Shown here: piece after piece, positions 52,159 through 61,167 of the stretch
Position numbering within the stretch: the stretch's first letter is position 1
Layout of the letters: each line of letters starts with the position of its first letter
Assembly (NCBI GenBank): GCA_032119595.1
Contig: JAUMBQ010000006.1
Coordinates: forward strand, 558,001 to 622,000
Length of the DNA: 64,000 nucleotides
From: JAGIBJ01 sp032119595
GTDB taxonomy: Bacteria; Actinomycetota; Thermoleophilia; Solirubrobacterales; Solirubrobacteraceae
Direction: 5' to 3'
Notes under the pieces: model-generated
What the model was told of the DNA's origin: nothing
Database searches by the model: none
Seen by the model: only the letters and a program-made list of their open reading frames with translations
Translations under genes and position numbers: made by a program

Positions 52159-52740
52159 ATGACTGCGGTACTTGATCCACGCGTGTCGCTGACTCCTCGC
52201 GCCGCGGAGATTGCCCGAGCTGCCCGCACGCTGCTCGATCAGGAAGGCATCGATGCGCTGTCGATGCGCAACATCGCGGCCCGGCTCGGCATCCGCGCTG
52301 CCTCGCTGTACGAGCACTTCGCCGATAAGCGCGCCGTGGAGAACGCCATCATCGCGGCCGGTCTCTACGAGCAGGGCGACCACATCGTCGCGGCGCTCGA
52401 GCAGACGCCGAATGAGGTCCTCCCCACGATCTTCCGTGCGTTCCGCGAATTCGCGCTCAGCCACCCGCATCTCTACAAGCTGATCACCGCCCGCGACCTG
52501 GATCGGGACGCACCAGACGTCGCCGAGGCCGAGCTCTGGGCGGGGCACCGCCTCCGCGAGGAGGTCGGCGAGTTCCGCGAGATGAGCTTGGCGTTTTGGG
52601 CGTTTGCGCACGGCGTCGTCGACCTCGAACTCAACGAGCGCTTCCCACCCGGCGTGCAGGTCGAGGCGATCTACCTCACGGGGATGCGGGCGCTCCAGGA
52701 CGGACTCACGCGGCTCCGCTCCGAAGCCAGCGGCGGCTGA
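52159..52740 (+). CDS. TetR/AcrR-family transcriptional regulator
   Basis: A 193-residue repressor-type protein. The N-terminal HTH at about 30-60 is clear: DALSMRNIAARLGIRAASLYEHFADK. The C-terminal helical domain, with FWAFAHGVVDLELNERFP, matches the WHG-type TetR_C group. It is convergent with the AlkZ-like gene. Its targets are unknown; the palindromes at 44079 and 59985 are formal candidates only. Confidence 0.92.
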   Translation: MTAVLDPRVSLTPRAAEIARAARTLLDQEGIDALSMRNIAARLGIRAASLYEHFADKRAVENAIIAAGLYEQGDHIVAALEQTPNEVLPTIFRAFREFALSHPHLYKLITARDLDRDAPDVAEAELWAGHRLREEVGEFREMSLAFWAFAHGVVDLELNERFPPGVQVEAIYLTGMRALQDGLTRLRSEASGG

Positions 52741-52772
52741 GCCCGACGCGAGGAAGGGCGGTGCCAGCGGCC

Positions 52773-53909
52773 CTAGAGGACTGAGGCGCCAACCTCCACG
52801 AGACGCGTCTTTGCGGCCTCGTCGGTGAAGGCCAGAAGTCGCTGGGCCTCGGCGATCACCGGCCTCAGCGCCGTCTTCGTGGTCTTGTCGAACGGCTGCA
52901 GTGTCAGCACCGCCTTCGTCTTCGTGCGGTCGACCTTCCACGTGCCCGCGACGAAGCCGTCGACGAGATAGGTCGCGCGGACCCGCAGGTTCTTGGTGAC
53001 GAGGCCCGGGCGGTAGGCGTCGTCGATGACGCGCCGGCGGTCGGCGTGGCCGAGGACGAGGTTGTCGAACTCGGGGATGAGCCGGACCGGCGCCTCCACG
53101 TCGCCGCCCGGCCGAGGCGCATCCGGAAGGTCGAACAGCTCGCGACCCTTGTCGTCCTCAAAGATGGCGAGGTGCGGGCGCAGCCGCTCGAACGTCGACT
53201 GGGCGGCCGGCACCGCCGACCATTGCTGGAAGTCCGCGACGGTCGCCGGACCGAAGGCCGCGAGGTAGCGGCGCACGAGGGCCTCCTCAGTTGCGTCGCT
53301 GGGCCCGGCCAGCAGCGCCGCGTCGATCTGCTCGCCGATGCCGTCGAGCCACTGCTCGGCCAGAGCAAAACGGGCCGTACGCGGGTAGCCCCAGCGGTCG
53401 TCGGTCGCCTCCATCACGAGGGGCAGATTGGTGCGGACCGCATAGCCGAGCGCGCGATCGTTGACCGCCGGGAATCGCTCCTGCAGCAGCGGGCGTAGCT
53501 CGTTGAACGTGAGCGGACCCGCGGCCAGCAGCTCGCGAGCGACCGGCAGCAGCGCGGACACGTCGAGGCCTTGGGCGGGGTCGCCGAGCACCTTCACGGC
53601 TTGGTCGAGCGCCGGTTGGATCGCGCCGCGCAACGCCTGGTAGTCGTCGGCCCGGAGCAGGTGGAGCGTGCCGCGCATGAGCGTCGCGCGGACCACCGCC
53701 CGACTGCGCAGCGCGTCGGCGAGCGACTCTCGCTGGAACCCCTCCAGCCGCGTCCAGAGCCCCGCGAACGGCGGCATCGGCTCCTGCGCCTGCAGGCCGG
53801 CGAGCCGGCCGACCGCTTCGGCGGGCGTGAGCGTCGCACGCTCGAGCAGGAGCTGGCGTGCCATCAGCGCGCGGTTGAGGTCGCGGGTCGTGAGCGCGCC
53901 GGAACTCAT
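52773..53909 (-). CDS. AlkZ/YcaQ-type winged-helix DNA glycosylase-like protein
   Basis: A 378-residue protein of the HTH_42 family. AlkZ members remove crosslinked or alkylated bases from DNA; others act as AlkX. The catalytic-type QxQ motif is Q40-A-Q42 in RLAGLQAQEP. The MRGTLHLLRADDY and WSAVPAAQSTFERLRP segments are family-typical. The start MSSGALTTRD at 53909 gives the usual N-terminus. Activity against a specific lesion cannot be inferred. Confidence 0.85.
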   Translation of the reverse strand: MSSGALTTRDLNRALMARQLLLERATLTPAEAVGRLAGLQAQEPMPPFAGLWTRLEGFQRESLADALRSRAVVRATLMRGTLHLLRADDYQALRGAIQPALDQAVKVLGDPAQGLDVSALLPVARELLAAGPLTFNELRPLLQERFPAVNDRALGYAVRTNLPLVMEATDDRWGYPRTARFALAEQWLDGIGEQIDAALLAGPSDATEEALVRRYLAAFGPATVADFQQWSAVPAAQSTFERLRPHLAIFEDDKGRELFDLPDAPRPGGDVEAPVRLIPEFDNLVLGHADRRRVIDDAYRPGLVTKNLRVRATYLVDGFVAGTWKVDRTKTKAVLTLQPFDKTTKTALRPVIAEAQRLLAFTDEAAKTRLVEVGASVL

Positions 53910-53959
53910 GCAGGCACCGCCATCACATCGCTCGACTCGGCCATGGCCGGATCCTACGA

Positions 53960-53975
53960 CCGTGTCCCGACACGG
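53960..53975. promoter_or_regulatory. Dyad in divergent promoter region
   Basis: A 7-bp inverted repeat ccgtgtc-cc-gacacgg lies 51 bases from the AlkZ-like start and over 220 bases from the gene at 54199, within a 289-base gap. No other feature is visible in that gap. Confidence 0.35.
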
Positions 53976-54198
53976 CCTCGGGCGAAGGCAACGCGCATGA
54001 ATCCACCCATGGCGTCCAGGAACTCGCCGGAGCGCTTCAGGCGTGGCGGGCGTCACCGTCCACTTCCTAGAGCGGGGACGCGCCAGCGAGGCGTGGAGAG
54101 TGAGGAACGGGGCGCTCCCGCCGATCAGTCCCTCACCCCGTCCCGTTGGCGCGGTCGCCTGTGCGCGAGCCGTACCACCATCCCGACAGATCGCTTTG

Positions 54199-57100
54199 AT
54201 GCACCGTCACACCCTCGTGCGCGCCATGCGTGCCGCCGGCCTCGCCGCCCTCGCTTCCACGTCGTTTGCCCCCGCGGCCTCCGCGGCGCCGACCACGCAT
54301 CTGCTGAAGAAGCTGGTCGACGCGACTCAGGACGGCGTATCGACGTCGCCCGCTCCGTTCACGGCGGGTGAGAACACGTACTTCATCGGCAACGACGGGA
54401 CGCACGGCAACGAGCCGTGGGTCCTCACCCCCTCCGGCGCCTTCATGCTGGCCGACCTGAACCCCGGGCGCGGCGAGTCCGGTGCGCGTGAGTTCACGTC
54501 GGTCGGCGGCGTGACGTACTTCCGAGCCAGCAACGGTTCAGTCCAGGCGCTGTACCGCACGCAAGGCACGACCGCCTCGACCGAGGCGGTCACCGGGGCC
54601 CCCTCCAACCCCGGCAACGTCACGGGATACGAAGGCGACCTCTACCTCAGCGGCGGCGGCTACTCGTTGCTCTACCGGCAGGCTGCCGGCAGCTCGACAT
54701 TCGACCGCGTGACCTTGCCGAACGCCACCGAGACGCAGTATGTCGAGGAACTCATCGCGCTCCCCGAGCGGCTCATCATCTCGACGTACGAGTTCAGCAA
54801 CACGGCCGATCCTCGACGACTCATCGCCCACACCGCCGCGGGCGACCACACGCTCCAGTGGGCCGGGGCCGACCTGTCCGTCACGAGCAGCAGCGTCGTG
54901 CGCAGCGGCGACCGACTCTTCTTCACCGGCACCACGGCCGATGGACCGCGCACGTTCGCCAGTGACGGCACCGACGCTGGCACTCACATCATCGAGCTGC
55001 CCGGTGGCGCGGCCGCCGAGCCGGACGGTGCCCTCATCGCGGGCGAACCCGGCCACGCGATCTTCCGTCAGGGCACCACCTGGTACGACACCGACGGCTC
55101 CACGACGACGGCGGTCGGCGTCGCTCCGACGAACGTCGGCCAGCGCTTCTACTTGGGCGGCAAGCTCTACTACGTGCTTCCCGTCGGGAACGAGAACCCC
55201 ACGTTCGCCCAGCCGCTGACGTCGCCGACGGCTGAGGCCGTGCAGATCCGGACGTCCTACAGCACCGACTTCGTCAAGAGCGACGGGATCGTCTACTTCA
55301 AGAGCCGCCTGGCGCCGGACAGCAACCATTGGGGGATGTTCCGCACCGACGGCTCCCTGGCCGGCACCGAGCGGATCGGCCGTGCGACTGAGTTCTCCGA
55401 CGAGAACGCCCTGGGCACCCTGTACCCGAATGCCGGAGGTGGGCTGATCTTCGCCGGCACGAGCCCGCTGCATGGTCGCGAGCTGCACCGCTCCACCGGC
55501 ACGCCCGGAACGCCGTCGACCTTGGTCGCCGACGTGAACACGACCCTGGACGACGCCGACATCGAGGGCGACGAGACCAGTCGGGCCACGTTTGGCGGAC
55601 GAACGCTGTTCCGCGGCCAGCAGAACCGCGAGGAACAGCTGTGGATCACCGACGGCACCACGGCGGGGACGAACAAACTGCTCCCGGACGTCGACTTCGG
55701 CTACCTCGGCGACCCGCTCGTCCTGGGCAACGGGGCGGTCTTCACCGCCAACCCCGATGACGACGACACCGAGCTTTGGATCACCGACGGCAACGACGCC
55801 GGCACGCGTCGCATCTCGACGGCCGACGGCGGCGATGCGGCCGGCGGGAACGTCGACGCCTACCAGGTCGTTGGCTCCTCGATCTACTACACCGCCCGCA
55901 GGACCGGCGATCCCGACAACTCCGCGAGCGGCATCTTCAAGTCCGAAGGCTCGGGCCCCGGCACGCTGGTGGCCGCACCCGACAGCTGGTCGGCAACCAT
56001 GTCCGTCCGCGGCCTGAAGGCGGTCGGTACCGACCTCTACTTCGCCGTCGATGACCGGGAGCAGAGCGGCGCCGATGAGTACCAGGGCATCTGGAAGCTG
56101 GACACCGTCACGGGTCTCTCGACGCAGATGACCGACTCGACCGCGTACTTCTACTTCCACGAGGCCGTCGCGGCCGGCGGCAAGCTCTACGTACCGGCGC
56201 AGCCCTACTCGGTCGATGAGTGGCAGGTGTGGGTCTCCGACGGCACGTCCGGCGGCACCCACGATCTCGCAATCGAACCGGGCACGCGTCCCTACAACAG
56301 CAACACGCCGGTCCTGCGGACGGACGGGACGACGGTCTTGGCCATCGCACCGGTCGGAGGGGGCACGGGCTATGACCGGCGACTCACCCGGATCGTCGGC
56401 ACCACGATCGACCGCCCAACGCTTCCGACCGACGTGACTCCCGGCAACTTCTACGCACCGACGAACCTTGGCGGCGTGTTCTACGCATCAGCTGGGAAGG
56501 CCCTCGTGAAGCTCGGGGCCACGGGCGATCCGACGATCGTGCGCGCCTTCGACGGGTACATCGGCGCCCCGGCGGCCGTCCATGGCAAGCTCTACTTCTC
56601 GGCGTCGGACGCCGAGCACGGTGAAGAGCTGTGGCAGTCCGACGGGACGACCGACGGCACCGCGTTCCTCGCCGACGTGCTGCCCGGCACGGAAAGCGCC
56701 TGGCCGTACTCACCGTTCCAGGCAGGCGAGCGCGTCGCATTCATGGCGTGGACGCCGGCGACGGGCAACCAGCTCTTCGCATACGGCGAACCGCAGGCCG
56801 TGACCGCAACGCCCACCCCGACGCCAGCGCCCGCCCCAACGGAGGGCGCCGTCCCGACCCCGACCCCAGCTCCGAAGGCCGCTGACCCGGTCTCCACGCC
56901 GACGCCGACGCCGGCCTCAAAGCCCGACACACGCGCCGTGCCGGACAAGGTCAAGTCGGGCATTGATGAGGTCGTCGAAACGAAGAAGCGCTACGTCTTC
57001 GACGTCTCGGGCTCAGTCCTCGCGCCCAAGGGCCTGCGCACCCGCGCCGAGTGCAAGGGCCAGGTCGAGATCCTGATCACCGCAACCACGAGGACCGGCC

Positions 57101-57312
57101 AAGGCAAGAAGGCCAAGACGACGACCAAGGAACTGGCGAACGTCAAAGCCAAACTCCGGTGGAAGGGCGGCAAGTGCACCTATGACAAGACCGTCACGGT
57201 CGCCAAGAAGCTCGTGCCTGCGGGTGCGAAGCTCGAAGCCACGGTGACCTACCGCGGCTCGTCCACCCAAAAGCCCAAGACCGGCGAGCCGATCAAGATC
57301 AACCTCGGCTGA
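54199..57312 (+). CDS. Exported ELWxxDGT-repeat protein
   Basis: A 1037-residue exported protein with a signal peptide (RAAGLAALASTSFAP...ASAA). Many repeats of about 45-60 residues carry ELWxTDGTxxGT-like motifs (NEPWVLTPSG, ELWITDGNDAGTR, QVWVSDGTSGGTHD, ELWQSDGTTDGT), which form beta-propeller- or hyalin-like folds. A Pro-Thr linker (about 865-905) and a Lys-rich C-terminal beta module with paired Cys (CKGQVEIL, GGKCTYDK) follow. A longer frame upstream lacks the signal peptide and was not used. Ligand unknown. It is convergent with the peroxiredoxin gene. Confidence 0.8.
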   Translation: MHRHTLVRAMRAAGLAALASTSFAPAASAAPTTHLLKKLVDATQDGVSTSPAPFTAGENTYFIGNDGTHGNEPWVLTPSGAFMLADLNPGRGESGAREFTSVGGVTYFRASNGSVQALYRTQGTTASTEAVTGAPSNPGNVTGYEGDLYLSGGGYSLLYRQAAGSSTFDRVTLPNATETQYVEELIALPERLIISTYEFSNTADPRRLIAHTAAGDHTLQWAGADLSVTSSSVVRSGDRLFFTGTTADGPRTFASDGTDAGTHIIELPGGAAAEPDGALIAGEPGHAIFRQGTTWYDTDGSTTTAVGVAPTNVGQRFYLGGKLYYVLPVGNENPTFAQPLTSPTAEAVQIRTSYSTDFVKSDGIVYFKSRLAPDSNHWGMFRTDGSLAGTERIGRATEFSDENALGTLYPNAGGGLIFAGTSPLHGRELHRSTGTPGTPSTLVADVNTTLDDADIEGDETSRATFGGRTLFRGQQNREEQLWITDGTTAGTNKLLPDVDFGYLGDPLVLGNGAVFTANPDDDDTELWITDGNDAGTRRISTADGGDAAGGNVDAYQVVGSSIYYTARRTGDPDNSASGIFKSEGSGPGTLVAAPDSWSATMSVRGLKAVGTDLYFAVDDREQSGADEYQGIWKLDTVTGLSTQMTDSTAYFYFHEAVAAGGKLYVPAQPYSVDEWQVWVSDGTSGGTHDLAIEPGTRPYNSNTPVLRTDGTTVLAIAPVGGGTGYDRRLTRIVGTTIDRPTLPTDVTPGNFYAPTNLGGVFYASAGKALVKLGATGDPTIVRAFDGYIGAPAAVHGKLYFSASDAEHGEELWQSDGTTDGTAFLADVLPGTESAWPYSPFQAGERVAFMAWTPATGNQLFAYGEPQAVTATPTPTPAPAPTEGAVPTPTPAPKAADPVSTPTPTPASKPDTRAVPDKVKSGIDEVVETKKRYVFDVSGSVLAPKGLRTRAECKGQVEILITATTRTGQGKKAKTTTKELANVKAKLRWKGGKCTYDKTVTVAKKLVPAGAKLEATVTYRGSSTQKPKTGEPIKINLG

Positions 57313-57317
57313 CCGAG

Positions 57318-57346
57318 CGGCGCCTCGGCCTCAGGCCGAGGCGCCG
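57318..57346. terminator. Perfect hairpin with a stop codon in its loop
   Basis: A perfect 13-bp stem (cggcgcctcggcc/ggccgaggcgccg) with loop TCA. Read on the minus strand, the loop is TGA, the stop codon of the peroxiredoxin gene. It probably ends transcripts from both sides. Confidence 0.75.
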
Positions 57347-57807
57347 ACCAGTTCGTCGAGCTTCGCCAGGACCACCTCGTCGTGCGTCTTCGGCGACGCC
57401 TTCGGGATCACGAACCGGACCACACCCTCCGGGTCGATAATGAAGGTCGACCGCTGCGCGCCCCAGTACGTCTTGCCGTACATCGACTTCTCGACCCACA
57501 CGCCAAACTCGTCGCAGACGGCGTGGTCCTCGTCGGCGAGGAGGGTGAAGTTGAGCGACTGCTTGTCGTGGAACTTCTTCACCTTCGCGACCGGGTCCGG
57601 CGAGATGCCGTACACCACCGCTTTGCGCGCCTCGTAGTCGGCCGCATGGTCGCGAATGCCGCAGGCCTGGGTGGTGCAGCCCGGCGTGTCGGCCTTGGGG
57701 TAGAAGTACACAACGCGCCAGGAGCCCGCGCTGGCCGAGAGCGTCACGGCGCCGCCATCGGCGCCGGGCAGGGTGAAATCTGGGGCGGGTTGGCCTGCTT
57801 CGATCAT
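57331..57807 (-). CDS. bcp: Peroxiredoxin, Bcp/PrxQ type
   Basis: A 158-residue thiol peroxidase that reduces hydrogen peroxide and organic peroxides. The peroxidatic Cys44 is in KADTPGCTTQACG and the resolving Cys49 is four residues later, the PrxQ arrangement. The start MIEAGQPAPDF is the family N-terminus. The last codons form one arm of the hairpin, and the stop lies in its loop. Electron donor unknown. Confidence 0.92.
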   Translation of the reverse strand: MIEAGQPAPDFTLPGADGGAVTLSASAGSWRVVYFYPKADTPGCTTQACGIRDHAADYEARKAVVYGISPDPVAKVKKFHDKQSLNFTLLADEDHAVCDEFGVWVEKSMYGKTYWGAQRSTFIIDPEGVVRFVIPKASPKTHDEVVLAKLDELVGASA

Positions 57808-57947
57808 GGCCCGCAGGCTAGCCGCGTCGACGGCGCGTGTTGGATCTCGGTCGTTGGCCCACCCGGCGACTGACGTCGACCAAGAAACGAGCCGCCACGA
57901 CACCCGCACGCGGCAGTACGTTTCCCACTATCCCTCCGTTCAGCAAC

Positions 57948-59918
57948 ATGGACCCCGAGCCCTCACCCGCAGGCGCCGCCGCTCCCCAGACGGAGCCGGA
58001 TCCCGGATGGCCCAACGTCGGTCCGCCACCACCACTGAACCTTCAGACCGGGTACCGACTGGCGCTGGTGGTCGAGCCCGACGGCCGGGTGCGATCGATC
58101 GTCGAAGCCAGCGGGATCTCGATGCCAGCCCCGGACGCGCTCCGCGGGCAGACGCTGATGGAGATGTCGGCACGCCGCGAGGGCGGGCCTGAACGCGGAG
58201 CCATGTGGGGCCGGCGACTCGCCATCGCTCGTGAAGCCACCGAAGTCATGCACTACGCCGACCCCGCACCAGGGGCCGAGCCCGGTGCGGAGCCGACCGT
58301 CGACTGCCGGGTGACGCCGATCCGGACCGCCGACGGCACGCTCGAGGCCATCCTGGTCGAGATCGACGACCGCACCGCCATCCAGCAGACCGAGCGCCGC
58401 CTCGCCGAAGGTGAACAGCGCTTCCGCAAGCTCGCCGAAGCACTCCCGCAGATGGTGTGGATCTCCGAACCCGAGTACGGAGGGGTCTACTTCTCACCGC
58501 GCTGGGAGACCTTCACCGGGCGCAGCATCGACGAGCTCCTGGGCAAGGGATACCTCGACCTGATCCACCCAGACGACCTCACGGTCCTCGATGCAGCCCG
58601 GGCGGCGGGAGACTCGCCGCTGCCCGTCCAGTTCCGGCTTCGGCACCACGACGGCACCTACCGGTGGGTCGAGTCGTACGTCAACTTCCTTCGCGACAAG
58701 GACGGAGCCGTCGTGACGGCCGTCGGCGGAACCACCGACATCACCGCGCGCCGCGAGGAGGAGGAACTCCGCATCCGGAGTCAGAAGCGCGAAGAGGTCG
58801 GGACGCTCGCCGCCGGCCTGGCCCACGACTTCAACAACGTGATCGGCGCGATTCTCAGCAACGCGTCACTCGCGCAGACCGAGATCGCCGCCGGTGCCTC
58901 CCCGGCGACGAGCGTCGCGGAGATCGCCCAGGCCGCCGTCCGCGCCGCCGACCTGGTGCGCCGCATGCTCGCCTACAGCCGCGAGGACGAGCCGACGCGA
59001 TGCAACATCAGCGTGGACGAACTGGTCGGTGAGGCCTGCGACCTCCTGGGCGCGACGCTTCCCCCGGGCATCGACCTGGTGCGGACGATCGCGTCGCCGC
59101 TGCCCGAGGTCTCCGGCGACGCCTCCCAGCTCCACCAGGTGGTCATGAACCTTGTGAAGAACGCTCGCCAGGCCATCCGCGACACCACCGGCACGATCAA
59201 CGTGCTGGTCGACCGGGTTTCGCTGCCTGGACCGTTCCCAGGCGCCAGTGAACTTCCGGACGGCGAGTACGTCCGCCTCAGGGTGCGCGATACCGGGGCT
59301 GGCATGCCCGAGGCCATTCAACTGCGGGCCTTCGACCCGTTCTTCACCACCAAGCCAGCCGGCGAAGGAACCGGCCTGGGCCTCGCCGCCGCGCGCACGA
59401 TTCTGCACCAGCACGGCGGCAACATCGGCGTCGAGAGCGCCGAAGGTGCCGGGACGACCTTCACCGTCCTCCTCGCCGCCCTCGAGGCCGAACCCCACGC
59501 GTCCGACGATCACAACCCCGAACCGAGCCCGCTCGTCGCCACGCCGCGCGTCGCGTTCGTCGACGACGAAGTGGCCCTCGCCACCCTCGCGGACCGCGCG
59601 ATGTCGCTCTACGGCTGCGAGCCGGTCGTGTTCACCGACCCCGCGGCCGCGCTGGAGGCATTCAGGGAGACCCCCGGCGCCTTTGACGCGCTGATCACGG
59701 ATCACGCGATGCCGGGCCTCACCGGCCTGGAGCTGATCCGAGCGGTTCGCGCCTTGCGTCCAAACCTCCCTGTGATCCTGACGTCAGGGTTCCTCACGGC
59801 GAGCCATCGCGAGGAGGCGGAGCGGCACGGCGTCGACGCCATCGTGCCCAAGCCCTGCTCGATCGAACAACTCGCCTCCGTAACCAAGGGACTCCTCGGC
59901 GTCGACGCGGGCGCCTGA
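57948..59918 (+). CDS. Hybrid PAS sensor histidine kinase with receiver domain
   Basis: A 656-residue soluble kinase. In order: a PAS-like region (about 35-142), a PAS/PAC domain (about 155-272; VYFSPRWETFTGRS), a HisKA helix with GLAHDFNN (His293), a HATPase domain (NLVKNARQAI, DTGAGMP, FTTKPAGEGTGLGLA), and a C-terminal receiver (VAFVDDE, ITDHAMPG, ILTSG, VPKP) with all key residues. No membrane helix is visible, so the signal is probably cytoplasmic. It is followed by a hairpin. Partner regulator unknown. Confidence 0.92.
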   Translation: MDPEPSPAGAAAPQTEPDPGWPNVGPPPPLNLQTGYRLALVVEPDGRVRSIVEASGISMPAPDALRGQTLMEMSARREGGPERGAMWGRRLAIAREATEVMHYADPAPGAEPGAEPTVDCRVTPIRTADGTLEAILVEIDDRTAIQQTERRLAEGEQRFRKLAEALPQMVWISEPEYGGVYFSPRWETFTGRSIDELLGKGYLDLIHPDDLTVLDAARAAGDSPLPVQFRLRHHDGTYRWVESYVNFLRDKDGAVVTAVGGTTDITARREEEELRIRSQKREEVGTLAAGLAHDFNNVIGAILSNASLAQTEIAAGASPATSVAEIAQAAVRAADLVRRMLAYSREDEPTRCNISVDELVGEACDLLGATLPPGIDLVRTIASPLPEVSGDASQLHQVVMNLVKNARQAIRDTTGTINVLVDRVSLPGPFPGASELPDGEYVRLRVRDTGAGMPEAIQLRAFDPFFTTKPAGEGTGLGLAAARTILHQHGGNIGVESAEGAGTTFTVLLAALEAEPHASDDHNPEPSPLVATPRVAFVDDEVALATLADRAMSLYGCEPVVFTDPAAALEAFRETPGAFDALITDHAMPGLTGLELIRAVRALRPNLPVILTSGFLTASHREEAERHGVDAIVPKPCSIEQLASVTKGLLGVDAGA

Positions 59919-59929
59919 CGCGAGGCACT

Positions 59930-59945
59930 GGGGGCGGCGGCCCCC
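59930..59945 (+). terminator. Hairpin after the hybrid kinase
   Basis: A 6-bp GC stem gggggc/gccccc with loop ggcg lies 11 bases after the kinase stop. No T-run. Confidence 0.4.
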
Positions 59946-59984
59946 GCCACCGATCGGTCACATGTGCACCGCGCACGCGCCAGG

Positions 59985-60002
59985 AACGGACCGCGGTCCG
60001 TT
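59985..60002. promoter_or_regulatory. 18-bp perfect palindrome before the Old Yellow Enzyme gene
   Basis: AACGGACCGCGGTCCGTT ends 21 bases before the ATG at 60024, where it would overlap a promoter. A dimeric repressor (TetR or MarR type) is the likely reader. Confidence 0.6.
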
Positions 60003-60023
60003 TTGGGTCCTAGCGTGCCCGCC

Positions 60024-61124
60024 ATGGCTTACGACGACCTCTTCACTCCCTACACCCACGGCGACCTGACGGTGCCGCATCGCATCGCGATGGCGCCGCT
60101 CACGCGCAACCGCGCCAAGGACACCGTCCCTGGCGATCTGAACGTGGAGTACTACGCCCAGCGCGCCAGCGCGGCGATCCTGATCAGCGAGGGCACGCAT
60201 CCGGCTGCCGTCGGCCAGGGCTACCTCGACGTGGCCGGGCTCCACAACGACGAGCAGCAGGCCGGCTGGGCGCGGGTCGCGAAGGCCGTCAGCGAGGCAG
60301 GCGACGCCAAGCTCGTGATCCAGCTCATGCACGCGGGCCGGATCGCCCACCCCTATTACACCGGCGGCGAGCAGCCAGTTGCGCCGTCCGCGATCGCTGC
60401 CGAGGGCACCACGTTCACCCCGGATGGTCAGCAGGCGTTTGTCGAACCTCGCGCGATCGAGACCGATGAGCTGCAGTCCGTGAAGCAGGAGTACGTCGAC
60501 GCCGCCAAGCGGGCCGTCGCCGCCGGTGCCTACGGCGTCGAGCTGCATGCCGCCAACGGCTACCTCCTGCACCAGTTCCTGTCGGAGAACACGAACCAGC
60601 GCACCGACGGCTACGGCGGCGACACCGCTGGCCGCGTCCGCTTCGTGGTCGAGGTCGTGGAAGCCGTTGCCGAAGCGATCGGCGAGCGCCGCACCGCAAT
60701 CCGCCTGTCGCCGGGCCACCCGTTCAACGACATCGCCGAAGCGGACCCGCGTGGCACGTTCGACGCCGTGCTGAGGGCCCTCGCCAAGCACGACCTGCTG
60801 TACGTGCATGTGCTCGACACCTCCAGCCACGTCGACTTCTCGCCGCTCGAGGTCGCCCGCGATCTCTACCCCGGCACGCTCGTCGCGAACGAGGGCTTCA
60901 CCGAGGAGTTCGACGTGCAGGGCGCGAACGATCTCGTCGCCGCCGGCAAGATCGACCTCGTCGCCTTCGGGCGCCGGTTCATCGCCAACCCGGATCTTCC
61001 CGCGCGCCTGCGCGAGGGCGCCGAGCTCAATGAGGCCGATTCGTCGACCTTCTACGCGGGCGGCGCGAAGGGCTACACCGACTACCCGACGCTCGCCGAG
61101 TCCGCGGTCGGCGCCACGAGCTGA
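60024..61124 (+). CDS. Old Yellow Enzyme-family NADH:flavin oxidoreductase
   Basis: A 366-residue FMN ene-reductase. The substrate-site motif is HAANGYLLHQFLS with H175, N178 and Y180. MAPLTRNR near residue 23 and DGYGG near residue 195 are family marks. OYEs use NAD(P)H to reduce activated alkenes, nitro compounds and quinones, often in detoxification. The start MAYDDLFTPY at 60024 was chosen over an upstream Met inside the palindrome region. An upstream 18-bp palindrome suggests inducible control. Confidence 0.93.
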   Translation: MAYDDLFTPYTHGDLTVPHRIAMAPLTRNRAKDTVPGDLNVEYYAQRASAAILISEGTHPAAVGQGYLDVAGLHNDEQQAGWARVAKAVSEAGDAKLVIQLMHAGRIAHPYYTGGEQPVAPSAIAAEGTTFTPDGQQAFVEPRAIETDELQSVKQEYVDAAKRAVAAGAYGVELHAANGYLLHQFLSENTNQRTDGYGGDTAGRVRFVVEVVEAVAEAIGERRTAIRLSPGHPFNDIAEADPRGTFDAVLRALAKHDLLYVHVLDTSSHVDFSPLEVARDLYPGTLVANEGFTEEFDVQGANDLVAAGKIDLVAFGRRFIANPDLPARLREGAELNEADSSTFYAGGAKGYTDYPTLAESAVGATS

Positions 61125-61167
61125 ACTGAGTGCCGCGCGGTCGCCCCATGGTGATCGCGCGGCCGCT

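Noticed and set aside
53910..54198. N-terminal extension of the ELWxxDGT gene (frame open from 54043)
   Set aside because: The signal peptide starts at the ATG at 54199; upstream residues have no family support.
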